Below are positions 1-5,467 of a stretch of 5,467 bases of DNA, piece by piece. The stretch comes from Actinomycetota bacterium (GTDB lineage: Bacteria > Actinomycetota > Thermoleophilia > UBA2241), in contig JAAYBE010000235.1 of NCBI GenBank assembly GCA_012719015.1, positions 1 to 5,467 on the forward strand, given 5' to 3'. Position 1 is the stretch's first letter. Every line of letters begins with the position of its first letter. A program made the translations under genes and the position numbers. The notes under the pieces are model-generated. The model had not been told where the DNA came from. It searched no databases and saw only the letters and a list, made by a program, of their open reading frames with translations.

Positions 1-343
1 CGTCGCGCTCGGTCGTCTGCGGATACACGCTCAGGTCGCGCGTCTGGATGTCCTTGCCCGCGACGCCCAGCTTCTTGACCGCCGCGGCGATCCGCTCCGC
101 CGCCCTGGAGGCGTCGTCGAGGGCGGCTTTGGCGTCAGACGACGTCGTGGTGACGCCGAGCGACACCTCCGCCGTATCCGGAGCGGCCTGGGCGGCGCCG
201 CTACCGGAGGCGGTCACGGTGTCGGCGGCGACGCCGGCCGGGGCGGTGACGACCTTCGTCGTCGTGCAACCCGGCAGCGCCACGAGCGCCAGCGCGAGAC
301 CTGTGACCAGCGCGACCGTGGCGTTCCTCTTCGTGAGAGCCAT
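1..343 (-). CDS. SIMPL-domain (DUF541) lipoprotein, N-terminal part, cut by window edge
   Basis: The frame read leftward from the ATG at 343-341 stays open to the window edge and gives 114 residues; SIMPL proteins usually run to about 230-250, so roughly half is missing. Residues 1-26 form a lipoprotein signal: K5/R6, a hydrophobic stretch at 8-23, then the lipobox L-P-G-C with C26 as the lipidated residue (Pro at -2 is a little unusual). A low-complexity Thr/Ala/Ser linker follows. The start of the SIMPL fold is recognisable: PDTAEVSLGV at 55-64, an Ala-rich helix at about 70-92, then GKDIQTRDLSVYPQ at 96-109. That order of strand, helix and 'DIQT..L.VYPQ' is the family signature. The protein should be anchored on the outer face of the membrane. 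The family's biochemical role is poorly defined; members are linked to envelope or oxidative-stress phenotypes. The methyltransferase gene lies 116 bases upstream on the same strand, so co-transcription is possible but unproven. Family call is firm; function is open. Confidence 0.88.
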   Translation of the reverse strand, partial: MALTKRNATVALVTGLALALVALPGCTTTKVVTAPAGVAADTVTASGSGAAQAAPDTAEVSLGVTTTSSDAKAALDDASRAAERIAAAVKKLGVAGKDIQTRDLSVYPQTTERD

Positions 344-349
344 CGTGAT

Positions 350-356
350 CCTCCTT
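350..356 (-). promoter_or_regulatory. Ribosome binding site of the SIMPL lipoprotein gene
   Basis: On the minus strand the sequence AAGGAGG lies six bases before the ATG at 343. It is a near-perfect Shine-Dalgarno sequence and fixes the start. The same start places a complete signal peptide and lipobox at the N-terminus. Confidence 0.8.
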
Positions 357-374
357 CACCGCACGAGCATGCCG

Positions 375-397
375 GACACGGCCCCCGCGCCCGTGTC
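375..397. repeat. Short inverted repeat (7-bp arms, 9-base loop)
   Basis: GACACGG (375-381) and CCGTGTC (391-397) are perfect reverse complements around a C/G-only 9-base loop. The dyad sits between the methyltransferase stop and the lipoprotein start, about 31 bases before the latter's ATG. It could be an operator, an attenuator-like hairpin in a shared transcript, or chance in GC-rich DNA. No T-run follows on either strand, so a canonical intrinsic terminator is unlikely. Confidence 0.35.
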
Positions 398-459
398 GCT
401 GTCCGCAGAGACGCGCCGTCACGCGCGGGGGTTCGCGGGGAGTCGGGCGCGGTGCTCCG

Positions 460-1146
460 TCAGCGGGCCGCGCCCGGCCTGGTGACCTCGCAGAACACGC
501 TGGAGCCGTCCACCTCGCTGATGCGCGCCTCCAGCCCGAGCGACGTGCAGAGATCGCGGAAGCCGCCGGCGGTCATGCGCCCCGCCCGGAAGCCGTCCTC
601 GCAGACGATCACGCCGTCCGCGGACGCGGCGCGATCGACGCGCCCGACCAGGCCCTCGGCGGCCTGGGCCTCGAACCAAGTCAGCCGATCCTCCCAGAAC
701 CCGTCCGCGTACGAGGACATCAGCACGATCCCGCCCGGTCGGGTCACCCGCACTGCTTCCGCCAGGAGGCGCCGCTGATCGACGCCGAAGGCGCAGATCC
801 CGTTCTGCAGGCAGAGGACCGCGTCGAAGGCGCAGTCCCGGAACCGCAGGTCGGTCGCGTCCATGTGGAGGAGACGGCAGCGCCCCTCGCCCTGGAGCAG
901 CCGTCGCCCCAGCTCGAGACTCTCCTCGGCCGTGTCGACGCCGACCACGAGACGGACGACGCGGGCCAGCCTCTCCATGATGCGTCCGTAGCCGCAGCCG
1001 AGCTCGAGGACCTCGTCCGTCGGCCGCAGACGCCCCAGGGCGTGCAGGATCTCGGCCTCGAGGTAGCGCGCCGCCCTCGGCGGGGCCACCTCGTAGCAGC
1101 GCCGCAGCCGCTCACCCGACAGCTTCTTCGCGTAGTACGTCCCCAT
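460..1146 (-). CDS. Class I SAM-dependent methyltransferase, uncharacterised subgroup
   Basis: A complete 228-residue protein from the ATG at 1146 to the TGA at 462-460. The SAM-binding core is clear: motif I VLELGCGYGR at 46-55, the acidic end of strand beta-2 at VGVD (68-71), an HMDATDL segment at 94-100 that would hold the adenine-contacting Asp (D96), FDAVLCLQNG at 107-116 (beta-4), and RVTRPGGIVLMSSY at 133-146 (motif III and beta-5). The N-terminus (YYAKKLSGERL, then CYEVAPPR) and the C-terminal blocks GVIVCEDGF (178-186) and DGSSVFCEV (213-221) resemble, from memory, a conserved set of small uncharacterised methyltransferases in actinobacteria and archaea. The substrate cannot be read from the sequence. 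Nine cysteines in 228 residues is high for a GC-rich genome. The frame stays open upstream to about 1647, but that stretch looks non-coding and the conserved N-terminus begins here. The Shine-Dalgarno is imperfect: GGGAAG six bases before the ATG, with GGAGG 14 bases before it. The gene is divergent from the secreted-propeller gene. Confidence 0.88.
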   Translation of the reverse strand: MGTYYAKKLSGERLRRCYEVAPPRAARYLEAEILHALGRLRPTDEVLELGCGYGRIMERLARVVRLVVGVDTAEESLELGRRLLQGEGRCRLLHMDATDLRFRDCAFDAVLCLQNGICAFGVDQRRLLAEAVRVTRPGGIVLMSSYADGFWEDRLTWFEAQAAEGLVGRVDRAASADGVIVCEDGFRAGRMTAGGFRDLCTSLGLEARISEVDGSSVFCEVTRPGAAR

Positions 1147-1224
1147 GCCGTGCTTCCCACCCTCCCGACGGTCGTGCGCCCGGGCTCTCCGTGGGACTTC
1201 GAACGACCCTGCAGCAGTGTACCC

Positions 1225-1249
1225 GACGGCGTCCGGACGGCCGCGTTCC
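1225..1249 (-). promoter_or_regulatory. Possible ECF-sigma-type promoter for the methyltransferase gene
   Basis: Reading the minus strand, GGAAC (1249-1245) is followed after 16 bases by CGTC (1228-1225). This resembles the 'AAC' -35 and 'CGTC' -10 elements of many extracytoplasmic-function sigma factors. It would give a leader of about 70 bases before the ATG at 1146. A housekeeping-like TACACT (1221-1216) overlaps just downstream, without a good -35. Both motifs are short and could occur by chance in this base composition. Confidence 0.22.
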
Positions 1250-1474
1250 CTCCAGGTCACGCGACCTGGGCCGCCGGGGCACGGCCTCGCGGACGCAGAC
1301 GCCTCTTCCGACAGGTCGGCTGTGGGCACGGAGCGCGTGCCGTCAAGGGACGGGCGCGATGTGTCGAATAGGACCATCGAGGCCCGCCACGGCGCCTTCG
1401 CCGGGTCGTCCTTCGACCGGGGACCGTCCCGGCGCCGTGCGCAGTCAGGCGGGGCCTGCGTCGTGTCGCGAGAG

Positions 1475-1480
1475 AAGGAG
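1475..1480 (+). promoter_or_regulatory. Ribosome binding site fixing the start of the secreted propeller gene
   Basis: AAGGAG lies six bases before the ATG at 1487. It selects this start over earlier in-frame codons reaching back to 1145, and translation from it begins with a textbook signal peptide. Confidence 0.8.
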
Positions 1481-1486
1481 AGTGCC

Positions 1487-4228
1487 ATGTCCCGCAGCGC
1501 ACCGCGTCTCCGCCGCCGCCTCGGCGTCGGCTGGGCCACCCTCGTCTTCGCCCTGTTGCTCGCACTGGCGGCCGCCGCCCCGGCGCTCGCTGGTCTCGCG
1601 GTCGGCGGCGGCGTGTGGGAGTGGCAGTCCCCGCTCCCCCAGGGCAACCGACTCTACGACGTCGAGGTCGCGCCGGAGGGAGCCGTGTGGGCGGTCGGCG
1701 CCGCCGGGACGCTCCTGCGCAGCGACGACGGCGGCATCTCCTGGGCCTCCTCAGGCCCCGCGATCGACGTCGGCCTCACGTCCGTCGACTTCACCGACGA
1801 GCTGAAGGGCCACGTGGTCGGGCGCGACGGCACCTATCTCGCGACGGACGACGGCGGGAGCACGTGGACCGTGCGCACGCTGGGCGAGGACGACCTCTGG
1901 GCGGTCGAGTTCGTCGACGAGCAGAAGGGCTTCATCGCCGGCGACGACGGCCTCGTGCGGATGACGACGGACGGCGGCGCGACGTGGCTCTCGCGCACGG
2001 TGAGCGACGACTCCCCGCTGTACGGTCTCTCGTTCTACGACCCGCTCCACGGCTGGGCGTGCGGCGCCGACGGCTACGTCGCGCGGACGACCGACGGCGG
2101 CTCCACGTGGACGGGGGTCGGCCACGCCGGCTTCAGCGACCTCTACGGGATCGACTTCACCGACAGTGACACGGGCTGGGCCGTGGGCGAGAGCGACATC
2201 ATCTACGGCACGACGGACGGCGGTCAGCACTGGGAGGAAGTCCGCAAAGTCAATGGCCTCTGGCTGAGCGACGTCGATGCGCTCGGGACGTCGGTCGTCG
2301 CCGTCGGTGAGGGCGGCACGGCCGTCCTGAACACGCCGTCGGAGGACTGGACGATCGTCTCGACGCAGGGCGGCGATTGGCTGTACGGCGTGGCCTGGGA
2401 CGAAGAGGTCCCCACGCACGCCGTCGCAGTCGGCGACAACGGCGCCATCACGGTGTCTACCGACGGGTGCATGAACTTCCTCGCGCGGAGCGGCGCGACC
2501 GACCGCACGATCGAAGCGGTCTCCGTGGTGGACCCCCAGAAGGCCGTCGCCGTGGGCATGTCGGGCGTCGCCCTCTACACCGAGAACGGCGGGGACCAAT
2601 GGGTGAGGCTCCCGTCGGCGGTGTGCTCCGAGACTCTGCTTGACGTGTCGATGGCCGACGGCACCTACGGGTGTGCGGTCGGTGAATACGGCAGGGTCGC
2701 AACGACCGCCGATGGGGGACACACATGGGTCGAACGGCAGGTCGGTCCGGGCGACCTCACCAAACTCGAGGGCGTATGCATGGTCTCGCCCTCGCAGGGC
2801 TGGGCGGTCGGCAGGCAGGGTCGCGTCTTCCACACCGTCGACTACGGGGTGTCCTGGACGCAGCAGCCCGTCGAGTCCCCGGTCTGGTTCCAGGCCGTCG
2901 ACTTCGTCGACGAACAGTACGGCTGGGCGGTCGCCGAGCGCGGCAACATCTTCGCCACGAGCAGCGGCGGCTCCGATCCCGACGGCCACGGGCCGCTGCT
3001 CGGCTGGACCGCGCAATCCTCCGGCGTCGGCTTCGACCTCCATGCGGTCGACTTCGTCGACCGTGACCACGGTTGGGCGGTCGGTGCGGCCAGCACCATC
3101 ATCCATACCGAGGACGGCGGTCAGACGTGGGTCAAGCAGCACCCGTTCGTCTGGGCGCCGCAGACCGACTTCACCGGCGTCGCCTTCGTCGACCGGCTCA
3201 ACGGCTGGATCGTCGGCAGCACGGGGCGGGTTCTGGTTACGCACGACGGCGGCGACACGTGGGTGCTCCAGACCGCCGGCGCACACCCCTGGTTCGAGGA
3301 CGTCGACGCAGTCGTGACCCCGAAAGGTGAGCCTCGCGTCTGGGCCACGGGACGGCGCCTGGCGATCGTCGCACTGCGGTCCGCGCCGGAGACGACGCCG
3401 CCGGTCACGACCGACAATGCCCCCGCCGGATGGTCGCACCTGCCGATCACGGTGACGTTCGCGGCGACGGACGCCGAGAGCGGCGCGGCGCGCACGACGT
3501 GGCGCGCCGCCGGCGGCCTCTGGCAGCTCGGCACGTCGCACACCGTCGCAGCGCCGGACGACCACACCAACGACGGTCCCCACACCATCGAGTACTTCTC
3601 CGAGGACCACGCCGGCAACCGTGAGGCCGTGAGGAGCTGCACGGTGCGGGTCGACACGATCGACCCCGAGAGCACGGACGACGCGCCCCCCGGGTGGGCG
3701 CGCGTGCCGGTCAGGGTTACCTTCTCGGCGCACGACGAGAGGAGCGGCGTGGCCCGGGTCACCTCCCGTGTCGACGGCGGCCTCTGGCAGCTCGGCGAAT
3801 CATGTGTCGTCGCCGCCCCCGCCACGCACACCAACGACGGCGTCCACACCGTCGAGTACTTCGCCGAGGACAACGCCGGCAACCGTGAGGCCGTGAACAG
3901 GTGCACGGTGCGGATCGACACGCGCCGCCCCGTGTGCAAAGCACCGAGATCAGCGAGCGTCCGGCGAAAAAGCTATGTCACGCTGAAGTACCGGGTCGAT
4001 GACGGGAAGCCCAACGCCGGCACCGCCAAGGTGACGATCACCGTCAAGACGCTCGGCGGCAAGAAGGTCAAGACCTTCAAGCTCGGCAGCAGGAAGGTCA
4101 ACACGTTGCTCAGTTACCGGTTCCGCTGCACCTTGGCCAAAAAGACCTACAAGTTCTACGTAACGGCGGTCGACGCGGCCGGCAACCCGCAGACGAAGAC
4201 CGGCGTCAACAAGTTGGTCGTGAAGTGA
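1487..4228 (+). CDS. Secreted Ycf48/Asp-box double beta-propeller protein with Ig-like modules
   Basis: A complete 913-residue exported protein. Residues 1-35 are a Sec signal peptide: basic n-region with RLRRR at 7-11, hydrophobic core at about 16-31, and APALA before a likely cut after A35. Residues 57 to about 630 hold about 14 repeats of 39-50 residues with the pattern 'V.F.D...GWAVG..G.I..T.DGG.TW', as in the photosystem II assembly factor Ycf48 and BNR/Asp-box propellers. Ycf48 has seven blades, so 14 implies two propellers. Two 88-residue Ig-like modules follow (637-724 and 725-812), then a lysine-rich beta module (813-913) ending KLVVK. There is no LPXTG motif, C-terminal membrane helix or lipobox, so release or non-covalent wall attachment is likely. 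No catalytic residues are evident; binding or scaffolding is the safest inference. A role in photosystem assembly is unlikely, because such repeats are widespread in secreted proteins of non-phototrophs. No co-directional neighbour is visible. Architecture is firm; ligand and function are unknown. Confidence 0.88.
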   Translation: MSRSAPRLRRRLGVGWATLVFALLLALAAAAPALAGLAVGGGVWEWQSPLPQGNRLYDVEVAPEGAVWAVGAAGTLLRSDDGGISWASSGPAIDVGLTSVDFTDELKGHVVGRDGTYLATDDGGSTWTVRTLGEDDLWAVEFVDEQKGFIAGDDGLVRMTTDGGATWLSRTVSDDSPLYGLSFYDPLHGWACGADGYVARTTDGGSTWTGVGHAGFSDLYGIDFTDSDTGWAVGESDIIYGTTDGGQHWEEVRKVNGLWLSDVDALGTSVVAVGEGGTAVLNTPSEDWTIVSTQGGDWLYGVAWDEEVPTHAVAVGDNGAITVSTDGCMNFLARSGATDRTIEAVSVVDPQKAVAVGMSGVALYTENGGDQWVRLPSAVCSETLLDVSMADGTYGCAVGEYGRVATTADGGHTWVERQVGPGDLTKLEGVCMVSPSQGWAVGRQGRVFHTVDYGVSWTQQPVESPVWFQAVDFVDEQYGWAVAERGNIFATSSGGSDPDGHGPLLGWTAQSSGVGFDLHAVDFVDRDHGWAVGAASTIIHTEDGGQTWVKQHPFVWAPQTDFTGVAFVDRLNGWIVGSTGRVLVTHDGGDTWVLQTAGAHPWFEDVDAVVTPKGEPRVWATGRRLAIVALRSAPETTPPVTTDNAPAGWSHLPITVTFAATDAESGAARTTWRAAGGLWQLGTSHTVAAPDDHTNDGPHTIEYFSEDHAGNREAVRSCTVRVDTIDPESTDDAPPGWARVPVRVTFSAHDERSGVARVTSRVDGGLWQLGESCVVAAPATHTNDGVHTVEYFAEDNAGNREAVNRCTVRIDTRRPVCKAPRSASVRRKSYVTLKYRVDDGKPNAGTAKVTITVKTLGGKKVKTFKLGSRKVNTLLSYRFRCTLAKKTYKFYVTAVDAAGNPQTKTGVNKLVVK
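1655..3376 (+). repeat. About 14 tandem propeller-blade repeats inside the secreted protein
   Basis: Blades begin at about residues 57, 98, 138, 179, 220, 259, 299, 342, 384, 428, 469, 519, 563 and 602. Ten carry a recognisable Asp-box-like turn (for example DDGGSTW at 121-127, TDGGATW at 161-167, EDGGQTW at 542-548, HDGGDTW at 586-592). Blades 6, 7, 11 and 14 are degenerate: blade 6 ends SEDW, blade 7 has DGCMNF, blade 11 has a Gly/Asp-rich insertion at about 493-506, and blade 14 lacks the turn. Blades 1-7 and 8-14 would each close one propeller. The split into two sevens is inferred from the count and spacing. Confidence 0.75.
3395..3658 (+). repeat. Ig-like module A (first of two 88-residue tandem copies)
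   Basis: It encodes residues 637-724 of the secreted protein. Landmarks are APAGW (645-649), the conserved GGLWQLG (676-682), HTNDG (693-697), then HTIEYFSEDHAGN and a closing CTVRVDT. This is the beta-sandwich pattern 'D..SG...T..R..GG.W', ending in 'H.IEY.S.D.AGN', seen in Ig-like and OmpL47-like modules of large surface proteins. It is about 64% identical (56 of 88 by hand count) to module B, with no gaps. Confidence 0.78.
3659..3922 (+). repeat. Ig-like module B (second tandem copy)
   Basis: It encodes residues 725-812, directly abutting module A and of the same length. It keeps GGLWQLG (764-770), HTNDG (781-785), YFAEDNAGN and CTVRIDT. It has an extra cysteine, C773, where module A has H685; C806 matches C718 of A. 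The last 96 bases of the two copies (3563-3658 and 3827-3922) differ at only about ten positions, whereas the 5' parts are much more divergent. Confidence 0.78.
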
Positions 4229-4315
4229 GGCCGGCGCCCGTGGCGCTGGAGCCGTGACGCGTGCGTGCGCCGACGGCCCCGGACGAGGGGCGCGCGCGGA
4301 GAAGCATGCAGTGAG

Positions 4316-4354
4316 CCGGGAGGGCGCCGGGTGAACAAGTCGGCGCCCTCCCGG
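4316..4354. terminator. Perfect 14-bp hairpin between convergent genes, probable bidirectional terminator
   Basis: The arms CCGGGAGGGCGCCG (4316-4329) and CGGCGCCCTCCCGG (4341-4354) are exact reverse complements around an 11-base loop (4330-4340). The hairpin lies 87 bases after the stop of the secreted-propeller gene and 38 bases after the stop of the convergent transporter gene, so it can serve both. No run of T follows on either strand. U-poor hairpins are commonly proposed as terminators in high-GC actinobacteria, but without a T-tract intrinsic termination is inferred, not shown. The rest of 4229-4392 holds nothing else I can support. Confidence 0.7.
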
Positions 4355-4392
4355 TGCCGTCCCGGCCACCGTCGCCCGCCGACCCCCGCCGC

Positions 4393-5467
4393 TCAGGTGC
4401 CCGGACCTCGCCGGGTCCCGCGCAGCACCCGCGCCACGGCGAGCAGGACCCCCAGGAACGTGAGCGTCCAGGCGGTCAGCCCGGCGTAGACGAAGCCGTG
4501 CGCCAGGCCCGTCAGCGGCAGAGCCGTCGCCTTCGCCAGCTCGAGGGTCGACGCCGCGTACATCCCCAGAGGGAAGACGAGGGACCAGTAGCGCGGCTCG
4601 TAGGCGAGGGGGAGGCGCCTCAGCAGGTGGCGCCAGACGCCGCCCACCAGCAGCAGCGGGACCCAGAAGCTGCCCGTGGTCCAGAAGAAGAGCGTGAAGC
4701 CCTCGAGGAACGGCGCCAGCCGCGTGAGCACGGGGTCCAGATGGACGTTCTGCACGATGAGAGACCCCGCCAGGGTCGTGATGGCGCAGGCGCCCATGGT
4801 GATCCAGAAGTCGGGTGAGAACGACTCCGGCGTGACCGGCCCGATCATGAAGTAGCGGAAGATCATCAGGATGACCATCAGGTACAGGAACCCGCCCAGC
4901 AGGAACATGACGAGGGCCAGCAGGAGCGAGGTCGCCGTGGGGAGGGGCAGCTGGTCCACGGCCAGCACGGCGAGCACCGCCAGCGACTGCGTCGACACGG
5001 TGAGCAGCAGCCACGAGCCCGCCACCCTCTTCTCGAACGGGCGGCCCTCGCGGCCGAAGGCCATCCGCGAGAGGAGCCCGTACAGGATCAGCAGCCAGAG
5101 GGCGGCGGCCGCGAAGAACAGGACCGGGGCCACCCCCTTCGTCTCGCTCAGCCGGATGTACTGATTGCCGAGGATCGCGGTCCCCGCGACCATGGTGAGG
5201 AAGCCGGGGGCGCGGTTGATGTCCCCCAGGTCGGCCAGGATCCGCCGGGGGAACCGGCCGATACGCACCAGGAGGAGGGACCACAGGACCGCGTAGAGCA
5301 CGTTGTTCAGATAGAAGAGCGCCAGGGCGAGCTGATGGAAGCCGACGCGCTGCGCGCCGATCGACACGATCCCGGTGGCCATGACCATGGCGAAGTAGCC
5401 GGGGAACAGCGTCTCCAGCGCGGCGTCGACCCTCTGCGCCGGCCCGAGGCCCCCGGTGGCGCCGACC
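4393..5467 (-). CDS. TDT-family (TehA/SLAC1-like) membrane transporter, N-terminus beyond window
   Basis: The frame ends with TGA at 4395-4393 and is open to the right edge, giving 357 visible residues. An ATG at 5388 would give 331 residues but is not the real start: the 26 codons before it continue the family pattern (LETLFPGYFA directly ahead of MVMATGIVSIG) and contain no ATG, GTG or TTG. I count about ten hydrophobic helices, the TDT/SLAC1 fold number. In visible numbering they lie near 20-37, 46-67, 88-104, 112-132, 150-169, 176-206, 220-239, 254-276, 292-309 and 321-347. Family-like motifs include the helix-1 PGYFA..MATGI, RAPGFLTMVAGTAILGNQ (85-102), and YWSLVFPLGMY (293-303). F298 in the last motif may correspond to the pore-gating Phe of TehA/SLAC1 channels (my alignment by eye). 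Relatives are annotated as tellurite-resistance or C4-dicarboxylate transporters, and SLAC1 is an anion channel, so the substrate here is undetermined. The C-terminus is short and basic. Confidence 0.88.
   Translation of the reverse strand, partial: VGATGGLGPAQRVDAALETLFPGYFAMVMATGIVSIGAQRVGFHQLALALFYLNNVLYAVLWSLLLVRIGRFPRRILADLGDINRAPGFLTMVAGTAILGNQYIRLSETKGVAPVLFFAAAALWLLILYGLLSRMAFGREGRPFEKRVAGSWLLLTVSTQSLAVLAVLAVDQLPLPTATSLLLALVMFLLGGFLYLMVILMIFRYFMIGPVTPESFSPDFWITMGACAITTLAGSLIVQNVHLDPVLTRLAPFLEGFTLFFWTTGSFWVPLLLVGGVWRHLLRRLPLAYEPRYWSLVFPLGMYAASTLELAKATALPLTGLAHGFVYAGLTAWTLTFLGVLLAVARVLRGTRRGPGT

Larger units (their letters stand above)
1147..1486. other. Divergent intergenic region (340 bases)
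   Basis: This lies between the starts of the minus-strand methyltransferase and the plus-strand secreted protein, so promoters for both should be here. Long frames cross it on both strands, but their translations are Arg/Pro/Ala-rich with no recognisable domain, as expected of non-coding GC-rich DNA. A perfect 6-bp dyad, GGCACG (1325-1330) and CGTGCC (1336-1341) with a 5-base loop, is near the middle and could be an operator or chance. I found no convincing plus-strand -35/-10 pair; the best -10-like string is TCGAAT at 1364-1369, with no matching -35. I see no small gene or RNA here. Confidence 0.6.

Noticed and set aside
48..485. A 145-residue plus-strand frame over the lipoprotein gene
   Set aside because: Ala/Val/Ser/Thr-rich shadow of the SIMPL gene on the other strand; no ribosome binding site or domain.
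1318..1346. Minus-strand promoter with TTGACG as -35 (1346-1341)
   Set aside because: At 17-base spacing the -10 position reads ACAGCC, which does not resemble TATAAT.
1341..1369. Plus-strand promoter using TCGAAT as a -10 element
   Set aside because: The hexamer about 17 bases upstream (CGTCAA) does not resemble a -35, and the -10 lacks the key second-position A.
1145..1486. Upstream extension of the secreted propeller protein to 1027 residues
   Set aside because: The ATG at 1487 has a strong AAGGAG six bases upstream and begins a clean signal peptide; the extension would bury that signal internally.
1147..1647. N-terminal extension of the methyltransferase frame to a 395-residue protein
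   Set aside because: The extra residues are Arg/Pro/Ala-rich without a domain, they overlap the signal-peptide region of the opposite-strand gene, and the conserved N-terminus starts at the ATG at 1146.
1655..3376. Assigning the propeller protein to photosystem II assembly
   Set aside because: Ycf48-like repeats occur in many non-photosynthetic secreted proteins; the Ig-like modules and the absence of photosynthesis genes nearby argue against it.
1751..3733. A 660-residue open frame on the minus strand opposite the propeller gene
   Set aside because: It is a GC-rich shadow: Arg/Asp/Val-heavy, no recognisable domain and no ribosome binding site, while the plus strand encodes clear repeats.
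3950..5284. A 444-residue minus-strand frame overlapping the transporter and the end of the propeller gene
   Set aside because: It is out of frame with the well-supported transporter, rich in Pro/Arg/Gly, and crosses the terminator hairpin and a convergent gene.
4393..5467. Naming the transporter tehA and calling it a tellurite resistance gene
   Set aside because: Family membership does not fix the substrate; TDT relatives carry different anions and the resistance label is largely inherited annotation.

Overview
The window is about 70% G+C or more and is densely coded. It looks like chromosomal DNA of a high-GC actinobacterium (Actinomycetota). A deep or uncultured lineage near Thermoleophilia or Coriobacteriia is my best guess, because the secreted protein ends in a lysine-rich beta module that I associate from memory with those groups. 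I see no mobile element, CRISPR array, tRNA or rRNA.

Layout: (1) 1-343, minus strand: the N-terminal part of a SIMPL-domain (DUF541) lipoprotein, cut by the left edge. (2) 460-1146, minus strand: a complete 228-residue class I SAM-dependent methyltransferase of an uncharacterised, cysteine-rich subgroup. It is upstream of and co-directional with the lipoprotein gene, with a 116-base gap holding a short dyad. (3) 1147-1486: a 340-base divergent intergenic region, with one weak promoter candidate for the methyltransferase and a good ribosome binding site for the next gene. (4) 1487-4228, plus strand: a 913-residue secreted protein with a signal peptide, about 14 Ycf48/Asp-box type blades (two seven-bladed propellers by count), two tandem 88-residue Ig-like modules and a lysine-rich C-terminal beta module. 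(5) 4316-4354: a perfect 14-bp-stem hairpin between convergent genes, probably a bidirectional terminator. (6) 4393-5467, minus strand: a TDT-family (TehA/SLAC1-like) ten-helix membrane transporter, whose true start lies beyond the right edge.

The lipoprotein, the large secreted protein and the transporter all act at or outside the membrane, but nothing in the sequence ties the genes into one pathway. The most distinctive object is the modular secreted propeller protein. I do not see evidence for a new defence or mobile system here.
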